DNA of 64,000 nucleotides from Methylocapsa acidiphila B2 (GTDB taxonomy: Bacteria; Pseudomonadota; Alphaproteobacteria; Rhizobiales; Beijerinckiaceae): positions 3,852,741 through 3,916,740 of the forward strand of contig NZ_KE386496.1 of the NCBI RefSeq assembly GCF_000427445.1, written 5' to 3'. Positions 17,947 through 27,309 of this stretch are shown here, one piece after another. Each line of letters begins with the position of its first letter. The stretch's first letter is position 1. The translations under genes and the position numbers were made by a program. Below the pieces are notes generated by a model that had not been told where the DNA came from, ran no database searches, and saw only the letters and a program-made list of their open reading frames with translations.

Positions 17947-20526
17947 TCAAAACGTCTTCAAGAAGGCGATCAAGGCTCGCTTGTCGTCATCGCTCAGACT
18001 GGGCTCTTCCTTGAAATAATCCGTGCCGAAATAATGCCCGCGATTGACGACGAAGTCGGGGCATTTGTTCACCGCGAGCAAATCGTCCAGGACATTGCTG
18101 AAGACCCGACGGGCGTCGTCGTCGCTTGCATCGCTCGGCAGCGCCTTGAGATCGAATTTGAGCTTCAGCAGAACCTTTCCGAGCTGCGCGATATGTTTGA
18201 TTTCGTCGATTGGATTGTCGCGCTTGTCGAGGTCGATATTGCCGAGTAGAGCGACGGGCGTTCCTTTGGGTATAGGACCGAGCGCCACGCCGTCTTCATC
18301 GAAGAAATGCCCGAGCCGTAAGGCTTCAACCAAGGGTTGGAGCTTTTCGGAATTGTTGAAGCCGGCTTGCAGGAAGTCGGGCAGATAGCCCTTAGGCACT
18401 CTCAGATAGCTCGGCGCCGTCGTGACGTCGACCTGGCCGCGAAGCTTCTTCCCGGAAGCGGTCACATAATCGATATTGCCGGTCCGCTTTTCTGGCCAGA
18501 GCATTTGCTCAATCGAACTGTTGAAGGACGCCAGCCGCGCCTCGACCGACGGGCTCGGGTTGAATTCGCCGACCGAGTTGTTGAGCAGGAAAGGCGCTGT
18601 GGACCAAAGGCTGATCAAGGAAGCGGGACGCGTGTAGCCGCGGCCGCCGGCCGGCATTTCATAGGGCCTCGGCTCGCCCGTGAACGGATGATGCACGGTG
18701 ATCGTGCCAACCGAGGGAAGATCTTTGTATGAGGTGGAGGAGTAATCGTTCCAGATATTGTCCTTGATCGCATTAGTGGCGAGCGGGCTACAGGCGTTGG
18801 TTTCGAGGAGGCTCACGGGAACGCGCAGATCCGTCGACAAGAAATTGTCGACAAGGAAATCATCCGCGGTCACGATTTTCTTGAAGGCCAGCTTGGCCTC
18901 GTCGGATTTAGTCCAATCCCAATAGGCGTTCCAACACGTGAGGTAATCCTTGCCGACGCAGCCGTCATTTGGGAAGAAACTATAGGTCTTCTCCGGTAGC
19001 TTGCTCGAGTGACATCTTGCGCAACGCTCGCCGAAGACCTCTTTGCCATGGGCCATGGTCGCCGCGTCGGCGGCGAGATTGGCGGCGCCATTGGGCGCGT
19101 TTTTCAGATAGTCCGGCTTGGCCGTGGCGACGAAAAACAAGGCCGTGTTCGGCGTCTGCTTTTCATTCGCTTGCCAATAGGAGGAATTGGCGCGCCCGAT
19201 CTTGATCTCGATCGGGCTGATCGGCTTGCCGCCGACGATCGGGTTGAAATGCTCGAACCATTCCTCGCTGAAGAGGCCGATGTTGACATAGACGCGGTTG
19301 AAGGAAGCCAACGCGCCGGCGGAATCGGAGCCGTCCTTGAGAACGCGCGGCGTCCATACCTGATCCGGCTTGCTGAAAAATTTGGTCAAAGGGGTGCCGG
19401 GCGGCACGTATTCATTGAACTGCTTGTTGTCCTGCTCGCCGCCTACAAGCTTTTCGTGGCCCAGCTTCAAGGCGTTTTGTAACCTGGGTCCGAGATTATA
19501 GATCGCGTTCATCGTGCGCGGATTTATGATGTAATCCGTGGAAATGAGCGAGGTGTCGAGGGCTCCAGGGCGCGACGTATGGAAATATTGATAGGCGAAG
19601 TTCGTCGGGTCCGCAGTATAAGTAAAAATCCTATCCCACCAAAAATATTGAGCGCCTGGGTTGGAATTGAGATTTTCCCATTTCGGATTTTCGGGGTCCG
19701 CGGGCGGATTGGTCGGGTTCGGCCCGACATGGCAGAATCCGCAGGACATGCCGACCCGATAGGGCCGCACGAGGTTCTTATTATTGTAATAGCTCGGATC
19801 GTTGTAGAAGCGCTCTGGGTCCCAGTTCTTTTCCGCCTCCTCGTCGAAGTCAGGATTGGGGAATAGCCGTAGGCCAACGATGCCTGTGGCGTAACCATAG
19901 TAGGAACCGACCGGGAAATTGTCGCTGCGGCCGCGGGCGCCGATCTTGACGCCCGGATATTTCGCCTCATTCTCGAACGGATCCGGCGCGCAGCTCGGAT
20001 CACGCATGTCGAGCCAGAGGCCGAAGCGGTCTTTGCGCGGCGCAGTCGGCTTGGAGAAGCACGGCTCGTTCACGAGACCGAGATAGTTCCAGCGATTGCT
20101 GCGGCTGAACTTCAGGCCGGGGTGGTTCGAGATCGTTTTCAGGAAATCCAGTTCGCCGAAGGATTTCTTGTTGAGGACATCCCACATCCGGTCATTGCCG
20201 GCGGTCCATACGATCCAATTGTTACGTCCGATCGCGGCGGCTTTGACAGCTTCTTGTGGCGTGATTCCGGGAAGATAGGGCGCGAGCGTTTGGGCCAGGG
20301 CCTCCGGATTCTTGGTCGCGCCATAGTCCATGTCGCGATAATAATCCTCGTCGGAGCCGGGCAGGGAGTCCGCTGTGCGCCCGGCGCACATTGCTTCATC
20401 CTTGACATTGCCGGAGCCCGTGCCGCATTTCGCCTTCCAATCGTCCCCGGCGACGCCAGGCGCAGCCCATCCGATCGTGGCGAGGGTTACGAGTAATATG
20501 GCGGATTTCAACGAGTTGATCTTCAC
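17947..20526 (-). CDS. Large exported diheme c-type cytochrome (859 residues)
   Basis: Starts at a GTG (20526) with GGAGG upstream; signal peptide ends at about GVAG|DD. Two haem-attachment sites are visible: CGFCH (262-266, in VGMSCGFCHVGPNP) and CARCH (502-506, in GERCARCHSS). A third-type Cys pair (CVGKDYLTC) lacks the His. The two motifs lie in otherwise long unrecognised segments rich in aromatic residues. Size and two widely spaced haems recall large diheme peroxidase or RoxA-like oxygenases, but I cannot assign it there with confidence. The preceding gene encodes a DUF4331-like exported protein, suggesting a shared periplasmic oxidation system. Confidence 0.75.
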   Translation of the reverse strand: MKINSLKSAILLVTLATIGWAAPGVAGDDWKAKCGTGSGNVKDEAMCAGRTADSLPGSDEDYYRDMDYGATKNPEALAQTLAPYLPGITPQEAVKAAAIGRNNWIVWTAGNDRMWDVLNKKSFGELDFLKTISNHPGLKFSRSNRWNYLGLVNEPCFSKPTAPRKDRFGLWLDMRDPSCAPDPFENEAKYPGVKIGARGRSDNFPVGSYYGYATGIVGLRLFPNPDFDEEAEKNWDPERFYNDPSYYNNKNLVRPYRVGMSCGFCHVGPNPTNPPADPENPKWENLNSNPGAQYFWWDRIFTYTADPTNFAYQYFHTSRPGALDTSLISTDYIINPRTMNAIYNLGPRLQNALKLGHEKLVGGEQDNKQFNEYVPPGTPLTKFFSKPDQVWTPRVLKDGSDSAGALASFNRVYVNIGLFSEEWFEHFNPIVGGKPISPIEIKIGRANSSYWQANEKQTPNTALFFVATAKPDYLKNAPNGAANLAADAATMAHGKEVFGERCARCHSSKLPEKTYSFFPNDGCVGKDYLTCWNAYWDWTKSDEAKLAFKKIVTADDFLVDNFLSTDLRVPVSLLETNACSPLATNAIKDNIWNDYSSTSYKDLPSVGTITVHHPFTGEPRPYEMPAGGRGYTRPASLISLWSTAPFLLNNSVGEFNPSPSVEARLASFNSSIEQMLWPEKRTGNIDYVTASGKKLRGQVDVTTAPSYLRVPKGYLPDFLQAGFNNSEKLQPLVEALRLGHFFDEDGVALGPIPKGTPVALLGNIDLDKRDNPIDEIKHIAQLGKVLLKLKFDLKALPSDASDDDARRVFSNVLDDLLAVNKCPDFVVNRGHYFGTDYFKEEPSLSDDDKRALIAFLKTF

Positions 20527-20671
20527 GTCATCCTCCCCTTCGCTTTGTTGTCCGACGTCGTCTTGACAGGCGGCGCGGATCTCGGCGATCGACGCAATCT
20601 CAAGTTTGCTTTCAATGTGCTTCCTGCATCGGGAAAACGCGGCTCACCCGAACCGCGGCTTGCCGCCGCCA

Positions 20672-21802
20672 TCACGAATAGGCGCTGCGCTTTCTCCGCC
20701 GCAACAGGAATAGGCCGATGATCAAGGCGAGCACAATCGCGGCTATGCCCCATAGCACGCCAGGACGCGACAGGAACCGGACCACATAGGGTCCCATGGC
20801 GCCCGGCGCTTGCGGGTGGTAGGGCCACGGTTCGGCGAGGTAGGGAAACTCTTTCAATAATGGCTTGTCGTTGACTGTGGCGCGGGGCCATTGATTCGAA
20901 TCGATGAAGGAATTTTCTTGCAGCGGGCAGTCGCCTTGTTGGCAGGTCAAATAAGAGACGTCGTCTTCCAAGCGCCGCCCGTTTGGAAAACCCGACGGCC
21001 TTTGATTGGTGTAGACCATCACATCCGGCACATAATCGTAATGCCTGATCAAGAAGCCGCTGAGCTGATTGAGATTGGCCAGCGGAGGCGCCCAATTCTT
21101 CAGAAAATCTTGAATCATCGCCCTCGATTTCGATCGGTCCTTGATCGCGGCGACCTGCTCGTTGGGCGGTATCGTGTTCAGGAAGTCGAAACGGCCGAGT
21201 TGCGTCCTATTGGAGCGGCCGACGTGATCAATCTGTTCCCCGCCGTTGACGCGATTGGTGGTCGCCCAAAGAAGCCAGTTTTGTTGGTTATCAGGGAACG
21301 ATGATTTTGGAATGCTCAAAACCATCGTGATCACGTTGACCTTGAAAAACTTTGGGAAGATGAACGGGTCATCGCGGACGCCCGTATAGACTCTAATCTT
21401 CTCTGGATCTTTCAATCCCTTGAAGGATTGCTCCTTGACTGAAGTATCGTTGTTCAGCCGAAACCTTATCGTGACGTCCGGGCTTATCATCTCGGGGCTA
21501 GGGATCGATCCGCCATAGCGCGCGACGTCCTCGGCGTTGTCGAACGTCACCTTGCTATGTAGATCCATGTTGATGTTATATTCAAATGGCTCCAGATTAT
21601 AGGGTGGGGGCCCGGTCAGCGACCTCCGCACGTCCAAGATCGCAACCATCTGATCGCCATCCGGAAAAAAGAAAAGCCCGGTGATATTCGCCTCTTGTTC
21701 ATCTTCGGGCAGCCACATCGGGTCGGCGTGATCCGATGCTCGGCTCGAAGAGGACGCGAGGACTATGCCTATAAAGGCGAATAAAATGCCAAGGCGTTTC
21801 AT
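20672..21802 (-). CDS. DUF4331-like exported protein with C-terminal membrane anchor
   Basis: A 376-residue protein with signal peptide (ending SSSRA|SDHADP) and one C-terminal transmembrane helix followed by LLRRRKRSA. This layout anchors a large periplasmic domain to the inner membrane, as in some sorting or tail-anchor arrangements. The SDHADP start of the mature part, with the following GLFFFPDGDQMVAIL strand and a long beta-rich body, resembles the DUF4331 family, whose function is unknown. It is the first gene before the diheme cytochrome (145 bp apart) and has a strong ribosome site (GAGGGGGA). Family match is by pattern only and moderate. Confidence 0.6.
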   Translation of the reverse strand: MKRLGILFAFIGIVLASSSSRASDHADPMWLPEDEQEANITGLFFFPDGDQMVAILDVRRSLTGPPPYNLEPFEYNINMDLHSKVTFDNAEDVARYGGSIPSPEMISPDVTIRFRLNNDTSVKEQSFKGLKDPEKIRVYTGVRDDPFIFPKFFKVNVITMVLSIPKSSFPDNQQNWLLWATTNRVNGGEQIDHVGRSNRTQLGRFDFLNTIPPNEQVAAIKDRSKSRAMIQDFLKNWAPPLANLNQLSGFLIRHYDYVPDVMVYTNQRPSGFPNGRRLEDDVSYLTCQQGDCPLQENSFIDSNQWPRATVNDKPLLKEFPYLAEPWPYHPQAPGAMGPYVVRFLSRPGVLWGIAAIVLALIIGLFLLRRRKRSAYS

Positions 21803-22369
21803 GATCTCCCCCTCTATTAATATTGTTCTTTATAGATCTCTGGGCCTCGACCAGATTTCCTGTTTTTATTGTCAGAACATAGATTTATCTTAATAAGAAC
21901 GACATCGACGTAGGCGTTGAGTGCGGTTTTCGATAAAATTCGCTCCAAATAGCTTTTTAGCTTGCTGCTTCTTGAGTCGAACAAGCCTCATTGAGGCGGC
22001 CATCGCACGGGTTTGCTCCCCTCGCTCATCCTCTGAGTCGCCCCGCGGCCGTACGTAGCCGCTTGCGGCGCATCCGATGCCCCAAGCTATCGCGGCGTAT
22101 GTTAGGGACCGAAGGGCCTCCGCGTCAAAGCAAAAATTTACAAAATGTTGGAAATCAATTCACAGTCGGCCGCTGACATTAGCACAGGTTCGCCGCGCGG
22201 CTACCGGCGGCCGCAATTGCAACATTTGCGTGTGGCGCGAGATTGCACGAAAATTGAACAACAAACGCTTTCGAGAGTGGTTGGACCAAAAATGCGCCTG
22301 ATCGGCTCACGCGGAGTCAATATAGCTCCTATGATTGCATACCGTCGACCTCCGACGCATGGAGATGGC
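21803..22369. other. Divergent regulatory region, AT-rich
   Basis: This 567-bp gap lies between the divergent DUF4331-like and TPR genes and is more AT-rich than its surroundings, especially 21820-21970. A sequence close to TATAAAG on the minus strand at about 21830 could be a -10 for the DUF4331 operon. The frame of the TPR gene stays open back to 22145, but that stretch encodes no recognisable sequence. No repeats or RNA gene recognised. Confidence 0.5.
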
Positions 22370-23587
22370 ATGGAGACGAAGAGAGCGGCTACGTTCGCCT
22401 GCATCAAGCGGAGCGAAACGTGTTTTGCGTTGATTCTCGTTGTGTCTTTGTATGGAGTCTCGGCGGCTTTCGCAGCGCCGTTCACGCCTACGAGCGACAA
22501 TCAAGTACTTGAGCGGCTTCCGCTTTCGGCTGCGCCCTACGACAGGGAGCTGCGCACTTTGCGGGCGGCGCTCGACGGTGCGCCGGGAACTCTCGATATC
22601 GCCCTCAAGCTAGCGCAGTTTTACATTCGGATTGGAAAGATCGAGTCGGATCCACGCTATTATGGCTATGCTCAAGGGGTGTTGCAGCCTTGGTGGAATG
22701 AGCCGGAAGCGTCGGCCAAAGTTCGTCTTCTGCGCGCGATGATCAGGCAGAACCGCCATGATTTCAGCGGCGCCTTGCAGGATTTGGCGCAGGTACTCAG
22801 CGTAGAGCCGGGCAATATTCAGGCTTGGCTCACGCGCGCGGTCATCATGAAGCTCCAGGCGAATTATGACGAAGCGCGGCTCAGTTGCCTGCCGCTCGCC
22901 GAGTCCCGGGATCCTTTGCTCGCAGTCACATGTTTGAGCGACGTGAACAGCCTAAACGGGAGGGCGCAAGCGAGTTACGAGTTTTTGCAGGACGTCTTGC
23001 GCGAGCGCGAGGGTGCGTCGCAAGACCAGCGCGTCTGGAGTCTCACAGTCCTTGCTGAAATCTCGATGAGAATGGGAAGGAACGACGACGCCGAACGGTT
23101 TTTCAAGGAGGCCTTGGGCGTTGGGCGCCAAAGCGCCTATCTTCTTGCCGCCTACGCCGATTTTCTGTTGGATCAAGGGAGGGCGGCGGAAGTCGCGGAT
23201 TTACTGGCCGATAAGACCTCCGTCGACAGCCTGTTGCTTCGTCTCGCCTTAGCCAAACAGCAGCTCGCGGCGGCGGATCTACCGGAATTCGTCGCGAAGA
23301 TCGGCGATCGCTTTGCGGCGAGTAAAATGCGGGGCGAAAACTTCCATCAGGGCGATGAAGCGCGTTTCGCCTTGCGCCTGCAGGGGAGGGCCGAAGACGC
23401 ATTGCGGTTGGCCAAGGCCAACTGGGCCGCGCAACGCGAGCCGCAGGACGCCCGCGTTCTGCTCGAAACGTCGCTCGCGGTTCGAGACCGCGCCGCGGCG
23501 CAGCCGGTGCTCGATTTCCTGGCCCGGACGAGACTTGAGCATGTGCGGCTCAAATCATTGGCGGCCGAAATTGAAAGACTGCCGTGA
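22370..23587 (+). CDS. Exported TPR-repeat protein
   Basis: A 405-residue protein from the ATG at 22370, which has GGAG upstream and leads straight into a signal peptide (ILVVSLYGVSAAFA|APFT). The body consists of tetratricopeptide-like helix pairs, for example ALDIALKLAQFYIRIGKIESDP-type and VWSLTVLAEISMRMGRNDDAERFFKEAL repeats. TPR proteins in the periplasm scaffold protein complexes. It is divergent from the DUF4331-cytochrome module, so it may be co-regulated with it. An upstream in-frame start at 22145 is less likely because it would bury the signal peptide. Specific function unknown. Confidence 0.75.
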   Translation: METKRAATFACIKRSETCFALILVVSLYGVSAAFAAPFTPTSDNQVLERLPLSAAPYDRELRTLRAALDGAPGTLDIALKLAQFYIRIGKIESDPRYYGYAQGVLQPWWNEPEASAKVRLLRAMIRQNRHDFSGALQDLAQVLSVEPGNIQAWLTRAVIMKLQANYDEARLSCLPLAESRDPLLAVTCLSDVNSLNGRAQASYEFLQDVLREREGASQDQRVWSLTVLAEISMRMGRNDDAERFFKEALGVGRQSAYLLAAYADFLLDQGRAAEVADLLADKTSVDSLLLRLALAKQQLAAADLPEFVAKIGDRFAASKMRGENFHQGDEARFALRLQGRAEDALRLAKANWAAQREPQDARVLLETSLAVRDRAAAQPVLDFLARTRLEHVRLKSLAAEIERLP

Positions 23588-23620
23588 GGCTCGTCGTCGA
23601 CGCCGGGCTAGGCGAAGCGT

Positions 23621-25231
23621 TCAGGCTGCGACGCCCAGTCCAGGTTGCGCCTCGATGACGAGAGAATCGACTTGCCGCTCATATTTCACGAAATTCTCGC
23701 GAAACATCTTGATGAGCTTTTGCGCAGCGTCGGCGAATTCCGTTTGGCTCGCCCAGGTCTGGGACGGATCGAGGATGCGCGGATCGACTCCCGGCGCGGC
23801 GTGAGGGATGAGAAGTCCGAAATAGGGGTCCGGGCGGAAGCCCCCGTGGGAAAGTGCGCCGTCGAGGGCGGAGTTCAGGAGCTTGCGCGTGACCTCGATG
23901 GGCATGCGTCGACCGACTCCATATTTGCCGCCCGTCCAGCCCGTGTTGACGAGCCAGCAATCGACCTGATGTTTGGCGATTTGGGCGCGCAAAAGCGCGC
24001 CATATTCCGACGCGCTGCGGGGCATGAATGGCGCGCCAAAGCAGGTCGAAAAGGTCGCCTGCGGCTCGCTGACGCCCTTTTCCGTTCCCGCCACCTTCGC
24101 GGTGTAGCCCGACAGAAAATGATACATGGCCTGCGCCGGATCGAGCTTCGCGATCGGAGGCAAGACGCCGAAAGCGTCGCAGGTGAGCATCACGATATTT
24201 TTCGGATGGCCCGCCCGTCCCGTAGCGACGGCGTTGGCGATAAAGTCGAGAGGATAGGCGATCCGTGTGTTCTCGGTCCTTGAATCGTCATCGAAATTAG
24301 GCGCCCGCGTCAATGGATCGAGCGCGACATTTTCCATGATCGTACCGAAACGCTCCGAGGTCGCGTGAATCTCCGGCTCGGCCTCGCGTGACAGCCTAAT
24401 CGCCTTGGCGTAGCAGCCGCCTTCGAAATTGAAGACGCTTTCCTCGCCCCAACCATGTTCGTCGTCGCCGATCAGACTGCGGCGAGGATCGGCGGATAGG
24501 GTGGTTTTGCCGGTCCCCGAGAGGCCGAAAAACAGGGCCGTGTCGCCAGCGGGGCCGATATTGGCCGCGCAATGCATGGGCATGACGCCTTTGGCCGGAA
24601 GCAGAAAATTGAGATAGGTGAAGACAGCCTTCTTGATCTCGCCGGCATAGCTCGTGCCGCCGATGAGGACGATTCCCCGGCTGAAGTCGATGGCGATGAC
24701 CGTTCCAGAACGGCAGCCGTGGCGCGCCGGATCGGCGCTGAAGGACGGTAGATCGACGATCGTGAGATCCGCGCGGAATCTCATGAGTTCGTCCGCGGGC
24801 GGCCGGATCAACAGGTTGCGGATGAACAGCGAGTGCCAGGCGAGTTCCGAATAGACGCGGACATTCAGCCGATGCGCCGGCTCGGCGCCGCCGTAAAGAT
24901 CCTGCGCGAATAGGTCCATGCCCCGCGCATGGGCGATCATGTCGGCGCGCAGCCTGTCGAATTGCTCCGGCGTCATCGACTGGCAATTGTCCCACCAGAC
25001 TGATGGGTCGGTGAGCGCATCTCGCACGATGAATTTGTCGCTCGGCGATCGGCCCGTATGGACCCCCGTCTCGGCGACCAGCGCGCCGCCCTTCGCGATC
25101 TTGGCCTCGCGGCGCGCGATCGCTTCCTCATAAAGGCGCGGCGCCTCCAGATTGTAAAAGACGCTTTCAAGCCCCTCGAAACCGAAAGTCTCGGCTGGAA
25201 ACTCGGGATTGACTGGTCCTGCTTTGCGCAT
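23621..25231 (-). CDS. pckA: Phosphoenolpyruvate carboxykinase (ATP)
   Basis: PckA converts oxaloacetate and ATP to PEP and CO2. The 536-residue product from the ATG at 25231 has the family length. Key parts are [30 protein letters not shown] (the P-loop), [18 protein letters not shown] and [14 protein letters not shown]. The frame extends upstream to 25360, but that part is not homologous. It faces the TPR gene tail to tail with a 33-bp gap. With pyruvate carboxylase also in this window, both directions of the C3/C4 node are represented. Confidence 0.96.
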   Translation of the reverse strand: MRKAGPVNPEFPAETFGFEGLESVFYNLEAPRLYEEAIARREAKIAKGGALVAETGVHTGRSPSDKFIVRDALTDPSVWWDNCQSMTPEQFDRLRADMIAHARGMDLFAQDLYGGAEPAHRLNVRVYSELAWHSLFIRNLLIRPPADELMRFRADLTIVDLPSFSADPARHGCRSGTVIAIDFSRGIVLIGGTSYAGEIKKAVFTYLNFLLPAKGVMPMHCAANIGPAGDTALFFGLSGTGKTTLSADPRRSLIGDDEHGWGEESVFNFEGGCYAKAIRLSREAEPEIHATSERFGTIMENVALDPLTRAPNFDDDSRTENTRIAYPLDFIANAVATGRAGHPKNIVMLTCDAFGVLPPIAKLDPAQAMYHFLSGYTAKVAGTEKGVSEPQATFSTCFGAPFMPRSASEYGALLRAQIAKHQVDCWLVNTGWTGGKYGVGRRMPIEVTRKLLNSALDGALSHGGFRPDPYFGLLIPHAAPGVDPRILDPSQTWASQTEFADAAQKLIKMFRENFVKYERQVDSLVIEAQPGLGVAA

Positions 25232-25393
25232 TCTCGCCTCCCGCCCGAGACGCCCCTGTTTTGCTTCGAATCGCGGCGTTAGCCCAACGTCCCACTCGCG
25301 CGCATGTTCCAAAGCCGAGCAGAGCGTGAGGCAAGATTCCCGCGCCGGGCCGATGGTCACGCGCGGAAATTCGCTGAACGGAGACGTGACGCT

Positions 25394-26179
25394 CTACTTA
25401 TTAAATCCGCTAACCGGCTGGTTTTCTCTTGCGGCTTTGGCGATCTCGGCGAGAATCGCGCGCAAGGCCGAGGGTGACTCGACGTGGCGCGGAAAAACGA
25501 TGCGCGCGGTTTCATCGCCGCAGGCGAGGTCGAGGCCGTCCGGATCGATGCCGGTCGCGCGCCATTCGCCTTTTGTGGCGCCCGAGAGAGCCGTGGCGTA
25601 GAGCTCGAGCGCATCCTTGTGGTCTGTGTTGAGGTGGACGAGGGCTTCCGCCTCCGCGGCGATAAGATCCGCCGCGTCCGCGATGGGCGTCATTAGCCGT
25701 TCCGCCGCAAAGCTCCCGGCTCGGCCAAAGCCGCCGTTCAAATGGCCGTGCTCGATTGAGACGAGCCAGAATGAAAAATCGCCGAAATCGGCATAGAGGG
25801 CGGCCTTCGGATGCTTCGCGAGAAAACGCGCCTTCAGCTCGGCTCTATCCGGTGGATCGTCGGCCCGCGCGGCGCGGCCCGTCAGCGTCAAGCGGGGATG
25901 GGCCAGCGGATCGCCCTCGCCGGTTTCGGCGAGGAGAAGCGAGACGCGGGGATCGGCTTCCATCTGCCGCGTATGTGCGGCGAGGCGTGAGACGAGGAGG
26001 ATTGGGCTTCCGTCGGGCGCCGTCGCCACATTGACGAGGCTGACGAAAGGTCCGCCCTCTTTGGCGCTCAAGGTCGCGAGCGCACCGGAACGGACGCAGC
26101 GCAAAAGACGCTTGGCGTCAGCCTCGGCGTCATAAGGCGTCGGCGTGGAGGGGGTGTCGACGCCTTGTGCATCCGTCAT
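25394..26179 (-). CDS. HugZ-like pyridoxamine-phosphate-oxidase-fold protein with DUF2470 domain
   Basis: A 261-residue protein. Residues about 20-165 form an FMN-type split barrel (LATLSAKEGGPFVSLVNVATAPDGSPILLVSRLAAHT; RLTLTGRA). Residues about 170-250 resemble the DUF2470/HugZ C-terminal domain (HLNTDHKDALELYAT, GIDPDGLDLACGDETARIVFP). Relatives bind FMN or haem, and HugZ takes part in haem degradation. No haem uptake genes are adjacent, so I would not claim that role. It follows pckA in the minus-strand direction upstream, separated by 160 bp. Confidence 0.8.
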   Translation of the reverse strand: MTDAQGVDTPSTPTPYDAEADAKRLLRCVRSGALATLSAKEGGPFVSLVNVATAPDGSPILLVSRLAAHTRQMEADPRVSLLLAETGEGDPLAHPRLTLTGRAARADDPPDRAELKARFLAKHPKAALYADFGDFSFWLVSIEHGHLNGGFGRAGSFAAERLMTPIADAADLIAAEAEALVHLNTDHKDALELYATALSGATKGEWRATGIDPDGLDLACGDETARIVFPRHVESPSALRAILAEIAKAARENQPVSGFNK

Positions 26180-26262
26180 GCGTGACCATGCCTTCTCGCG
26201 GAGCGCTCTTCGACCGAATGAATTCTTCCGGTTGATAGAGAGATCGCTCGAACCTCAAGAAT

Positions 26263-26291
26263 TCGAGCATATTCTGCCCGAATATGCTCGA
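26263..26291. repeat. Perfect 12-bp inverted repeat with 5-base loop
   Basis: Arms TCGAGCATATTC and its exact complement flank TGCCC in the gap downstream of DUF1150. On the minus strand it lies about 72 bp after the DUF1150 stop, without a T run, so it may be a weak terminator, an mRNA-end structure or a dispersed palindromic element. Only one copy was noticed in the window. Confidence 0.7.
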
Positions 26292-26362
26292 GGGCATGAT
26301 GACCCGCCTTTCGAAAAAGCTCCAGCCAAGACCTCTATGGATCGGCGTGAATTTTTTCCGCT

Positions 26363-26632
26363 TTAATGCACGCTCACCATCTCAAGCTCGTGCTCCAGAG
26401 CATTGGCCACGGCGGCGTCGCGCGAATCGGTGAGGACGATGGGCGTTCCGTCGGCAGCCAAGAGCGCGAAGAGCTGCAGCCCCGGTTGCAACTGCGGCGC
26501 CGCGGGAAACACCTTGCGAACATCCTCCGAGAGAATCGGTTTTAGATAGGCGACGCGCCCGCCGCCCAAGCTCGCGAGTTGCTCATTGGTGAGCAATAGC
26601 CCCGAGTCTTCCTTCGTCTCGTTCAACATCAT
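26363..26632 (-). CDS. DUF1150 family small protein
   Basis: An 89-residue protein with the DUF1150 pattern: LTNEQLASLGGGRVAYLKPILSEDV followed by LFALLAADGTPIVLTDSRDAAVANALEHEL. The family is widespread in alphaproteobacteria and is typically found next to a small heat-shock protein, as here (49 bp downstream of hsp20). Its role is unknown; co-regulation with the heat-shock gene is likely. A strong AAGGAGAA site precedes the double ATG. Confidence 0.9.
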   Translation of the reverse strand: MMLNETKEDSGLLLTNEQLASLGGGRVAYLKPILSEDVRKVFPAAPQLQPGLQLFALLAADGTPIVLTDSRDAAVANALEHELEMVSVH

Positions 26633-26681
26633 TGCTTCTCCTTTTTTGCGGTCTCACCGAGACCCGCACGCGCGCGAACCG

Positions 26682-27110
26682 TCAGTCTCGCACATTGATC
26701 GCCACCCTTTTGACATGCCCGCGCGGCTCTGGACGGATCAGCTCCACCGAAAGCAGGCCGTCCTGAAGGCTCGCTTCGGCGACCTCCATCGCCTCGGCAA
26801 AGCGGAAAACCCGCTGAAATTGCCGCGCGGCAATGCCGCGATGAAGATAGGTCCGCGCTCGCTCGTCTTTTTGTCGGCCCCGGATCGTCAGCTCGTTTGG
26901 ATCCGCTGCAACTTCGAGCTGATCCGCGGCGAAGCCTGCGACGGCCAAGGTGATTCGCAGCCGAACCTCGTCGGTTTCACCCCCGACGATCCGCTCAATG
27001 TTGCAGGGCGGGTAGCCGTTCGAGACGGCTTTCGCGGCTCTTTCCGCCGCCCGTTCGATCTCATCGAACGCCAGCAGAAATGGCGACTTTAGGTTCGGCG
27101 CACGTGACAT
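26682..27110 (-). CDS. Small heat-shock protein, Hsp20/alpha-crystallin family
   Basis: A 142-residue chaperone from the ATG at 27110 (MSRAPNLKSPFLLAFDEIERAAERAAKA). The alpha-crystallin domain starts at YPPCNIERI, contains LRITLAVAGFAADQLEVAADPNELTIRGRQ, and the GIAARQFQRVFRFAEAMEVAEASLQDGLLSVEL strand pattern typical of Hsp20. It holds unfolded proteins to stop aggregation. The reading frame continues upstream to 27221, across a heat-shock promoter match, which shows that the upstream part is not coding. Followed by DUF1150. Confidence 0.93.
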   Translation of the reverse strand: MSRAPNLKSPFLLAFDEIERAAERAAKAVSNGYPPCNIERIVGGETDEVRLRITLAVAGFAADQLEVAADPNELTIRGRQKDERARTYLHRGIAARQFQRVFRFAEAMEVAEASLQDGLLSVELIRPEPRGHVKRVAINVRD

Positions 27111-27207
27111 TTCCGAAGCTTTCGAGCCTTCGTTCCAGGGGACCCTAAAAAGGCGTCCCACAGCTTTGTCGTAGAGGGAATATGGCCCCGGGACGATGCG
27201 TTTCAAG
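27111..27207 (-). promoter_or_regulatory. Sigma-32 (RpoH)-type promoter and structured leader of hsp20
   Basis: On the minus strand CTTGAAA lies at 27207-27201, then 15 bp, then CCATATT, a close match to the heat-shock consensus (CTTGAAA, 13-17 bp, CCCCATnT). The predicted leader of about 60 bases contains GGGAC...GTCCC and, right before the start codon, GAAGGCTCGAAAGCTTC, a bulged hairpin touching the GGAA ribosome site. This could be an RNA thermometer, but that is inference. Confidence 0.65.
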
Positions 27208-27250
27208 CCCGGAGCCATCATTCATGCGGCGCGCGGTCGAGCCTCAGCAA

Positions 27251-27281
27251 AATAAAAAGGCCCGGCGTTTGACCGGGCCTT
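27251..27281 (-). terminator. Rho-independent terminator of carD
   Basis: On the minus strand, AAGGCCCGG and its complement form a 9-bp stem around a 7-base loop, followed by TTTATTTT. It starts about 28 bp after the carD stop. Confidence 0.92.
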
Positions 27282-27309
27282 TCTCGCTTCGTTCGATCTT
27301 TGCGACGGT

